Source: Psococerastis gibbosa (taxonomy: Eukaryota > Arthropoda > Insecta > Psocodea > Psocidae). Taken from it: a stretch of DNA of 64,000 bases. The notes beneath the pieces were generated by a model. It was not told the DNA's origin, searched no databases, and was given only the letters and a program-made list of their open reading frames with translations. Positions 56,150 to 64,000 of the stretch are shown piece after piece. Each line of letters starts with the position of its first letter. Positions within the stretch are counted from its first letter, which is position 1. Where the stretch lies: assembly GCA_963971405.1 (NCBI GenBank), contig OZ020487.1:22243371-22307370 (forward strand), given 5' to 3'. The position numbers and the translations under genes were made by a program.

Positions 56150-56335
56150 AGCGGCCCCTTTACGGTCAATAATAATGACATTATCAGTAATGTCATTACT
56201 ATTCAATAATGATGGAGCTGTGATCAGAAAATCCGGATCCACATCATTATTTTTCGACATTCCAAACTTTGTCCACCTCACATCTCATTATTACTGACAT
56301 CTTGATAAGGTAATGTCATTATTACTGACCGCTTA
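56150..56335. repeat. Foldback with TAATGACATTA motifs
   Basis: GCGGCCCCTTTACGGTCAATAATAATGACATTATC is mirrored by GATAAGGTAATGTCATTATTACTGACCGC. An internal repeat TCAGTAATGTCATTACT adds further pairing. Confidence 0.65.
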
Positions 56336-56629
56336 AGGATTGAGAACTGTTAAGTGAAATTTCACATTGTATGCTCTTCAGTACGTTACGGTGGATGGTG
56401 ATAGTGAATGAACATTCACTTAAGATATATGAAGAACTCATTTAGGACTAAGAACCCCTAAAACCCCATATGGCTAATATAATTAGTAATAAGCCAATAT
56501 TGACCGATTAAAACGATAACAGGGATAAAACAAACAGTGCAAGGGACAGGAACACGACAGGCAACACTATATGATAGTTAAATTTAATGTAGGCCCGGAA
56601 AATTCCAACCCGGAAAAGCTCCTTATTTT

Positions 56630-56770
56630 GTTCCGAAATTATAGAGGATCTAGAAAAAATCTGGATTTGGTAGGATTCGAGCCCCCTATATATGCCTTGC
56701 AAGACGACGCCCCGGCAAACATAGATCGTGGGTTCGAATACCGCCAAGTCCAGATTTTTCTTTCGGTTGT
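56630..56770. repeat. Inverted pair of tRNA-like SINE ends
   Basis: AGAAAAAATCTGGATTTGGTAGGATTCGAGCC is mirrored by GGGTTCGAATACCGCCAAGTCCAGATTTTTCT, so two B-box-like segments face each other around CAAGACGACGCCCCGGC. Similar blocks are at 34030-34112. It folds like a hairpin, not like a tRNA. Confidence 0.55.
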
Positions 56771-58135
56771 TATAAAGTAGAGGTTGCCTCTTCAATCTAA
56801 GTTAGTTTAAAGTCAGTTATATACATACCGTATAATGCAACAATATGTTTTTATTGATAGTAAGCTATGTAGGTACCCAGTTAACAATGAAACTTCTATA
56901 GATTTTTGAGAGGAAGGCTGAAATTTGAATGTGTCAAGAAAGCTGGAATATTGCGAGAAATGGTTATATGAATATGCTTGAGCACGTAACACATTAGCTC
57001 TCTTCTACTTACGATTAGGGGGAACAACCCAATTTCACCACATTTCCTCTCCAAACCCGCAAAGTTTCTATTGTCACCCGCACTCTGAATACGACTCATA
57101 CAATTCTGGAACTTCCATCATCAGGACCACAGTAAGGGCAATGAAAAAGAGGCCGACGAAGAAGCAACAAAGTTCATACCAAGTACGGACTAAGGGCTAA
57201 AGGACTAAATATTACACAATATTGTTACTAATTGCTTAAAATTACTTATTATTCCTTAATTAGTAAAAAATAAAATAACGTAGTTAAGTATTACCAAACG
57301 TATATATACAGTATATACATATATACTGTATATACTATATATACTGTCCGCGAGGTGCATGGATTCGAAAAAGAAGCCCGTCTGATTGGACTTTTCTAAA
57401 ACTTTTAATTAAGTGTTAAATGGTGCTCTATGGACTTTATGCAGTCTGCCGTCACCTATTTGTCGTAATAATAATAATAATATACTGTATATTGTATAAG
57501 TGACCGGTTTCGGCACTAGGCCAGCTACGCTGAAACCCGTCTATATCATATAGCCTACTGTATATATACAGTATACTTACTTGACTAAGTTATTTTACTT
57601 TACTTGTCCCTATGACGAAGTATTAAAAAGTGGATGTCGAAAATATATTACTGTAATTATTTAATTAAGCAATATTTTCTAAGTTATTTTAATTTTCAAT
57701 CTAGTAATCCGTTAAATGTTTCCGAGTTGCAACATAAATACCCAATGATACTCGAATTCTGCCAGTTATCGGAGACTATATTGAAAAAGACACTTAAACA
57801 AGAGTCGTAAAACGTGTTTTATGCTAGCCAACGCCCTAATTTTCCCGTTCTGTTCAGTAAATCACACATATAACTGAAACAAACAAATAAACTAAAGGGA
57901 AAGGAAAGAGCGCAATAATGAATCCGAACAATTTACAGTATTTAATGACGTAAGCGTGGCGTCTGATAAAAAAAACTTAATTTAAATCAGACCTTACAAC
58001 TGCAATATTGCGCATGCCAAGCAGACTAATTTAATTCCCCCGTTAATTCTGTGTCAAATAAGTGGAAGAGCTCTTCTTGTTCTTCGAATTATCTATTCTA
58101 TTACCTTGTTAATCCTAATCCTGACGCATATCTGC
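56771..58135. other. No gene recognised
   Basis: Includes a TA-rich palindromic tract at 57299-57345 and an ATA run at 57466-57482. Otherwise unassigned. Confidence 0.35.
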
Positions 58136-58184
58136 ACTTGGATAAGTCATTCTTTCGCCTCTTAAATTTTTTTTATAATATTTT

Positions 58185-58362
58185 TTTTTATAAAAATGTT
58201 AATCGCGTACAACCAAATTAATGAATGTATCCGATTAACCTCTTCAATCGCCTCACTAAGTAACCTAATAGGTACTTGTGTCGAGTTACGACACGTCTCC
58301 GACCGCAAGGTGTGTAGAGACTCGCACATGTACAAGCACGCTACCACCTTGCCACCCACCTT
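58185..58362 (-). mobile_element. SINE-B copy inside repeat C
   Basis: - strand: GGTGGGTGGCAAGGTGGTAGCGTGCTTG, GAGTCTCTACACACCTTGCGGTCGGAGACGTGTCGTAACTCG, and a TTAATTTGGTTGTACGCG tail region. Confidence 0.8.
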
Positions 58363-58489
58363 GCGTCGATGATAAGCTTTTCTCAGTTTGTACTGTACGT
58401 TATCGCTCGTAGCTGGTATAGGTTGACATCGGGAACGTATTCCAGTTTTTCCATTGTCCAAAAATTAATACGGAAACAATATAAATAAT

Positions 58490-58732
58490 GAAGAACCAGT
58501 AGAATCCGGGCTGATGGGCTGTGGTCGAAATGAAAGTGAACTTTCAAACGTTTCGTCAACATCTGCGGTCATATTGTACCTCGGTGGCTCCGTAGCGAGT
58601 CTACGCAGTGCCCCTGAAGATGTCGACCGCATAAAGAAACGTTAGGAAGTTCACTTTTATTTCGACCACGGCCCATCAGCCCGGATTCTACTAGTTCTTC
58701 ATTCGGCCCCGGCCGTGAAAGCCTTTGCAGTT
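58490..58732 (+). mobile_element. PLE-like retroposon with hammerhead-like halves
   Basis: 243 bp between 14-bp direct repeats ACAATATAAATAAT (58476-58489, 58733-58746). Copy 1 of repeat C has the single-copy site at 1266-1279. The left part is a reversed partial copy (- strand GACCGCAGATGTTGACGAAACGTTTG, with GAAAC complementing 58550-58554). The right part reads GCGAGTCTACGCAGTGCCC, CTGAAGA (58614-58620), GTCGA, then GAAAC (58636-58640) and TTTCGACCACGGCCCATCAG. Stem II strands GUCGA and UUGAC are present but on different halves. A direct plus inverted partial copy is typical of Penelope-like insertions. Confidence 0.62.
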
Positions 58733-59032
58733 ACAATATAAATAATATCCGAAATCCATGGGGCATTGAACAACGGTCACTTATGTTGTTGTAAGAAAGT
58801 TTGCGATATCTAAAACCATGATTTGTTTTTAGTCTGTCTTAAGTAAAATGGCGCTGAATGAACAGCACAAGAAGTATAATGTTATTTTCTATTGATGATT
58901 ATAATATTAATTTATTGGGATATACATATGTTTGTCATTGTTCATAGCTTCAAGCTCTGCAACATATGGCCTATATGGGCATAGATGGGTTCATAAAAAG
59001 TCCTTCATAAGATTATTATTATACATTCCTAT

Positions 59033-59315
59033 CAGGTGCGGATCTAGAATGAGACCAAGGAGGGGGCTAAGATTAAATTTCGATTTTTTTTTTTAAATAG
59101 AGCTGAAATATTGGAGTTTTGCGCATTTTCAGAGCAATAAGGATATTATATTATAAGTAATTAATACAATCGAGCACAAGGGGAGCCCGGGGGTCTCCCC
59201 CGGTAGAAAATTTGTGAAAAATTGGACTGAAATAGTGGGATTTACGCATTTTGGGGACCCTAACGGGGGGGCTATAGCCTCCATAGCCCCCCCCCCCCCC
59301 ACGTACATCCGCGCC
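59033..59315. mobile_element. hAT-like element with G/C runs
   Basis: Ends CAGGTGCGGATCTAG and (reversed) CAGGCGCGGATGTACG. Perfect 8-bp duplication ATTCCTAT at 59025-59032 and 59316-59323. The interior GGGGGTCTCCCCC hairpin and GGGGGGCTATAGCCTCCATAGCCCCC match the array at 44395-45190. Confidence 0.88.
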
Positions 59316-59323
59316 TGATTCCT

Positions 59324-59837
59324 ATATCAACAAGGGATGGATAGCCTAGATCTATTACACCCATGCATCATTTCACTGTCGTACTAGCGCTTTCTTCCTT
59401 TTTGTTCACTATTTTTTTTTTACAGGTACCTTACCTACCGTTCAATTTATTTATTGTACATGAACGTGTCCAAAAATTAAGTAATTAACTAAAAATGCGA
59501 TCAGTGCTAAAATTGTTTTTCCATCTGCGCCCCATCGATGGGATATCTAAAAAGAATGACAAAGCTTATGTTATGAATCACATTTTGTATTAATTTTATT
59601 ACGGTAGTAATTCTCCAAAAAAATGCTCGCATTAAAATTCCAATTACTGGACTACGACGGGAACTGGGAGAATAGAATGAAAATACAAATTTATACTTTA
59701 AAACATCTCTGTTATTATGAGTATAGTAAATTAATTGGAATGATAATTAAATTTTGCTCTTTACATAGACCAATTAGTAACAGACGGCGACTGCCTTTTA
59801 GTATTAAATTTTAACTTTCCCGAAGAATGTAAAAAAT
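59324..59837. other. No gene recognised
   Basis: A 63-codon frame at 59623-59814 lacks similarity. Confidence 0.3.
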
Positions 59838-60010
59838 AAATAGGCTACACATCAAAGTTCAGCTAAGTTTGCTTTTTATGCGTTTAAAGCTTTAACAAAG
59901 ACCCTTCTACTATAGCCTACAGCTAAATATTAAATAGGCTGCACATCAAAGTCCTATTGTGTTTGCTTTTTAATGCTTTATGAAAGACTCTCCTACTATA
60001 AAATGTGCCA
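59838..60010 (+). repeat. Diverged tandem duplication, about 95-bp period
   Basis: AAATAGGCTACACATCAAAG (59836) and AAATAGGCTGCACATCAAAG (59932) open two copies with TTTGCTTTTT and CTCCTACTATA/CTTCTACTATA following. Confidence 0.8.
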
Positions 60011-61002
60011 TCTTCCATACTATTTTAAAATGAAGAAAAAATTTTAACATGTGAGGCGTGAGCCCCTATTGTTTTTTTTTTTTTTTCAAGCAAGCTTCCT
60101 AATAATAAAATTTACGACCGTTCCTAGTTAGTCTCGATAAAGGCCCAGACCTGAAATGGCGCAACATTGTCATGTTGCGTATTTCTTTCCATTAGGTATC
60201 TACTACTAAGATAGGCCTACGGTAATTATTTATTTATTTATCAAGATTCACGGGTCTTACCCAGTTTACAATTTTTGCATAAACATTGTATATATCATTG
60301 AAATTATAATTTAAAAAATTAAAATAAATCAAAAAATACAACTACTTAATTAACCTATGGAAATGCAATGTAAGACTATGGTGAACAGGTTTACAGCACG
60401 ACATGCAAAACACAGGGGTTAAAGAATGACATACATACAATTTTATAATAAAATTTATTAATCTAAAATTTACCCAATTATAAAATTGTAACTGAGGACG
60501 AGAACCCAATAAAAAAAATTTCTTTATATTTACTTATTTATTTTGCCTACATCTGAGCAGCTGAGGGTCCTGGGTCGTTAAAAACATTTAAAATACGGTT
60601 AAATCGTCAGGTTGGTCGGAGTTGCCCTAAGGAAAAGCAATGTTTTGTGGGCTAAATGCAAATTACTTCCGCTACAAAGAACAAGGAATATTAGATAACC
60701 TCAACCTTGCCGGTGAAAATGAAGACAAAGCGCTACCTGATCGAGTCAGTAGATCCCCATTGAAAAATGCCTGAGGCCCGCGGAATACTGATCACCTCTC
60801 CTGACTCTTAATGAAAATAGGTGTTCCATTCTGTTTTTAGCCCACAAACAATTTGTCAAGACAAAATCACTCGTACTGCGTGCCAGCCATGCTAATAACG
60901 ATAAAGAAGCTATCCAAATCAATGTCTAGTCTGCGCCACTGTCTACATCTAAAATTTAGAAAATAAATAAATATTTATGTTAAATTATACAATCAACTTA
61001 CT
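60011..61002. other. No gene recognised
   Basis: Unassigned, AT-rich, with a poly-T run at 60070. Confidence 0.3.
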
Positions 61003-61148
61003 TAGGCGGGGTTTCCACATACGTCATTGGTCAATGGTAAATATGGTTTTGACGTGGTAGCAGACATTTTTAGTATGTCTTTAATGTCTGCTAAAACGTC
61101 AATTTCATATTTCTCATTGACCATTGATGTATGTGGAAACCCCGCCTT
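61003..61148. mobile_element. Foldback MITE, family M1 (simple form)
   Basis: AGGCGGGGTTTCCACATACGTCATTGGTCAATG and TTTGACGTGGTAGCAGACATT, mirrored around the loop TTTTAGTATGTCTTTAATG shared with the copy at 4717. Confidence 0.9.
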
Positions 61149-61227
61149 ACTTTACTTTATCCAACGCCCGAACGTGGTAGTTCAACCATTCGTCGCCGAG
61201 CTTCCCAGTAGCGGTTCACCAAGTTAT

Positions 61228-61454
61228 TATACAATCAAGTAATCGTCAAGAAATATTTACTAAAATTGTCAAAATATTATCCAAATCATGTCCTGCATGT
61301 CTGAGAAGAACCAACATATTTTTTGTATTGTGTAGTACTGAACACTGAAATACTGTACTGAAGTCGACTAGACAGATGTTTTAAAGGTTAGAGCTCTCCA
61401 TATACAGAATAGCAATACATCCTATGTCTTTTGCCGCGAGCATATCTGCAGTAA

Positions 61455-61491
<37 letters not shown>

Positions 61492-61570
61492 TCGTAAATT
61501 ATACAATCAAGTAATCGACAAGAAAGTATAAACTAAAATCGTCAAAACATCTTCAAAATCAGGTAGGTAG
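61228..61570 (+). repeat. Diverged direct repeat, about 271-bp spacing
   Basis: TATACAATCAAGTAATCGTCAAGAAA (61229) and TATACAATCAAGTAATCGACAAGAAA (61500) open two copies, each followed by ACTAAAATxGTCAAAA. A TA microsatellite (61459-61487) lies between them. Confidence 0.75.
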
Positions 61571-62068
61571 TTCTGTCATTGTGCTAGTGCCTCAGTGACA
61601 ATGTAGAAAGCAATTTAGGGAAGTTAGTAGCATAGTAGCAGTTCGATCGTGAGTTTTCTAAGGTAGGCGAAACCTTTTAGTATAGTATCTAGTCATTCCA
61701 GATGTTCACTGTACAATATTGGCCAATAAGGTATGAGCCAAGACGTTTTTATTTTTCCTCGCAAAAGTATTTGACGTACAAAAAAAACATCTTGGGTACA
61801 GCTAACACATACTTTTACAAAAAGTTTGAAATTCGATAAGTGGTTTTAAGAGGAATTGCTGAATGTGAAAGTGGGACCAAACTGCTTTGAATCAATCCAT
61901 TTTCAAAACTAAATTTAAGTCCATACAGTGGGATCAAAACTTAGTAACAGAATAGGATGAACAATCACGACTTACGAACACACTAACAAAAGTGTTCTAG
62001 TGACTGCTCATTATTCGCAGAAACGCAAAACCCACATTAAAATTTTCTGCAAACTATTTAAGTCTATA
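61571..62068. other. No gene or repeat recognised
   Basis: Unassigned sequence. Confidence 0.3.
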
Positions 62069-62076
62069 TAAGCTAT

Positions 62077-62466
62077 CAGGGACGCCGACTTGGGGGGGGG
62101 GCACTGTCCATCTTGCCCCCCCCCCCAGACTAGTTTCTGGGGGGCAGCACTCCCCCAGAAACGAAGAGCCCTTAGTGCAGTTCATTTATTTACATAGTTT
62201 CATGCGACCACGCGTAGACGCAGAGAGACTTAATGCCATGGCAATCATGAGCATTCACAATGACACAATGAAGAGGAACAAAACCTTGATATGAAGGCTT
62301 TAGTCAATAATTTTGTATAGAAAGAGCGATACGAGTGTAAATCGGACAACGTTTTCTGCATTATTGTTATTTTAAGTAAGTTTACCAATGCATTTTCATA
62401 ATACTTTCCAGAGTATCGAATTCTTGCCCCCCCCCCCCCCAGAATTTTTAAAACTCGGCGTCCCTG
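62077..62466. mobile_element. hAT-like element with G/C runs, 390 bp
   Basis: Perfect 12-bp terminal repeats CAGGGACGCCGA and a perfect 8-bp duplication TAAGCTAT at 62069-62076 and 62467-62474. G and C runs sit just inside both ends. The middle about 250 bp is AT-rich without an open frame, so it is non-autonomous. Confidence 0.92.
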
Positions 62467-62474
62467 TAAGCTAT

Positions 62475-63269
62475 CTTCTCCTGAAAGCTGGGGGGCTTGA
62501 TATTACAGATGTAGCAAACAACATAAAAATTTGAACAATACTACGTACGGTACGTTTTGTACTTTTATAAGTTACTTGGATTCCAAAATCATTTGGATCC
62601 ATAGAATTGACATGTAAAATGCTGATTCTCGCTTAAAGCGAAAAAGAACAATAAACTAACTGGCGAGTCAGCCAGTCCAGTTGTCAATTTGTCAAACATA
62701 AAAATTTGAATTGTAAACCTTTACATAGGATTCATCTCAGTCAGCTATGGCAAATTGGCAATGTCAAAAAAATGCAGCTGAAGAGTTTTGCAGTTATTGC
62801 ATATTTCATAGTCATCTGATTTTCATTTTTATAACCAATCTCATAAAAACGAGCGTAACTTTATTGGTTTCACTTGGGGTCGGGGAAGTACAGTAGACAT
62901 CTGATGATTTAGAAGAGTTTAGACACTTTTAAAAAAGGGTTACCTATCTTTTTCATTGTACTGTACATCAATAATATTGGTGTAACTATGACTCTCTCGT
63001 CTGGTCAAACCTTCAGGGATTCCAGGGGTGCAGCATTAAGCGAATGAGCCGGGTTGAGAGAGCATGGAAGAGCCTAAACCACTTCGTCCTCCTCGCGATC
63101 CCGTGGGCAACGTAGGGGATACGCTGCTCCAATCACTTTTATAGGTATGGCTTGTGGTGTGCGGGGGTTTGGGGGCGTCCCTGCGGCTAACAAGGTGGGC
63201 TATCGAGCCTATGGTCCAAAAGTCCTATCTGATTCGAAAGGAAAGGAAAAGATAGGACTACAGGATAGT
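62475..63269. other. No gene recognised
   Basis: From about 62990 the sequence is GC-richer (GGGATTCCAGGGGTGCAGC, GGGGGTTTGGGGGCG) and may be an unrecognised repeat leading into the SINE-B head. No coding evidence. Confidence 0.35.
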
Positions 63270-63698
63270 CCTGTAGTAATCAACTTCGGTGGCAAGGTAG
63301 TTGTTGTTGTTGTTGTTGCCAACGCCTGCTTTCAGCATTTCTGCTTTAAGCAACCCTGTCAGCCTGGCGGGGGGAGTGAGTCTGTTTGTTAACTTGAGGC
63401 ACCCTAAGGGCAGACTCTTTCACCTCGGGGAAGGGGGAGTTGACTAACAGGGTGGACCTCCTGATTATAGTGGATTCCGAACCACTCGTGGAACATGGTA
63501 AAGTCACACGATTAAATCGGAGGTGACCAGGACTCGACTTATACTGCCTAAGCGAGTTATCATGTCCCACCAGGTTCCCCTGCCAACGCTGTGCACACTA
63601 TCAAGTTGCCGCAGTTTGAAACATGCTCTGCTCTAATGGAATAAACATGGTAAAGCCGTTGGTGGTGGCAAGGTAGTAGCGTGCTTGTCTAAAGACAC
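63270..63698 (+). mobile_element. SINE-B head split by retroposon D
   Basis: TCGGTGGCAAGGTAG (63286-63300) and TAGCGTGCTTGTC (63675-63687) join into the SINE-B opening GGTGGCAAGGTAGTAGCGTGCTTG seen at 49340 and 58340. It is cut on its right by the hAT-like end at about 63699. Confidence 0.65.
63301..63663 (-). mobile_element. Retroposon D, copy 2
   Basis: Reverse of 54730-55117, flanked by the 13-bp direct repeat GGTGGCAAGGTAG (63288-63300, 63664-63676). The AAC tail appears as TTGTTGTTGTTG at the left. Differences from copy 1 include small indels in the CCTCCGATTTAATCG region. Confidence 0.88.
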
Positions 63699-64000
63699 TA
63701 GAGATGCAACGGATATCCGGTTGCTATCCGGTATCCGGCCTATCCGGCCATAATTTTACTATCCGGCCGAATACCGGATAGTTGCGTACTAATAAATACC
63801 GAATAGTGATTCTGTTTGGTATTTAACTTTGAAAAATGGTTAGTTAGTAATTTAGTATACAAGAAAACAACAACAAATTATCAATATTCGTGTATTATTA
63901 GTATTACCTTTAACGTACAATTTAAACTTATCAAAATGCCTCCCTATGATCAGCATTAGGTATCCATTCAACCAATCGTAGCGTATCGTATTTTAATTTT
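63699..64000. mobile_element. hAT-like terminal sequence, runs off the window
   Basis: TAGAGATGCAACGGATATCCGG followed by repeated ATCCGGCC and TACCGGAT motifs is the usual look of a hAT terminal region with subterminal repeats. The other end is not in the window. Confidence 0.6.

Larger units (their letters stand above)
58136..58790 (+). repeat. Dispersed repeat C, copy 3, with two nested insertions
   Basis: Blocks GGATAAGTCATTCTTTCGCC (58140), GTAGCTGGTATAGGTTGACATC (58410), ACGTATTCCAGTTT, CGGAAACAAT (58471) and AATAATATCCGAAATCCATGGGG (58741) match copy 1. The gaps hold a reversed SINE-B (about 58185-58362) and a PLE-like retroposon (58490-58732). Confidence 0.8.

Overview
This window is 64 kb of an animal nuclear genome, almost certainly an arthropod and probably an insect with a large, repeat-rich genome. 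The reasons are two genes of the arthropod Dpr (defective proboscis extension response) immunoglobulin family split over kilobase introns, an H2A-derived pseudogene with an insect-type N-terminus, an axonemal dynein intermediate chain gene, and a dense mixture of LINE, SINE, hAT and foldback (MITE-like) repeats. I cannot name the species from sequence alone.

Genes. A dpr gene on the + strand enters from the left with its earlier exons outside the window. Its visible exons are 5397-5607 (second half of Ig1), 13630-13689 (candidate linker microexon), 16484-16783 (Ig2) and 17712-17848 (C-terminus with a hydrophobic tail). A complete axonemal dynein intermediate chain gene (DNAI2 type, 561 codons, one 343-bp intron) lies at 9669-11697, inside the first dpr intron and on the same strand. 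A second dpr gene on the - strand has exons at 37130-36920 (Ig1 half), 35696-35619 (linker microexon), 31614-31472 and 27700-27544 (Ig2 in two pieces). Its 5' exons and its last exon were not found. The two dpr genes point at each other tail to tail and have matching exon lengths: Ig1 exon 211 bp in both, Ig2 300 bp in both, but with one extra intron in the - strand gene. An H2A-derived pseudogene with frameshifts lies at 1611-1983.

Repeats. Most of the remaining sequence that I can name is mobile DNA. Family names used here are my own labels. M1 is a set of ten foldback elements with ends like AGGCGSGGTTTCCACCGAC, several being composites with one foldback nested in another. M2, M3 and M4 are further foldback families. 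A set of small hAT-like elements carries long G and C runs, and six have readable 8-bp target duplications. SINE-A and SINE-B are tRNA-like SINEs. Retroposon D and repeat C are two more dispersed families. A short retroposon family (PLE-like) has degenerate hammerhead-ribozyme-like cores, inverted partial repeats and 10-14 bp target duplications, and resembles terminal debris of Penelope-like elements. At least eight LINE 3' fragments are recognisable, three with clear target duplications. Several insertions are nested so that their order can be read.

From about 37 kb to the right end no convincing protein-coding gene was found: the stretch is repeats and AT-rich unique sequence, possibly the 5' intron of the - strand dpr gene or intergenic DNA.
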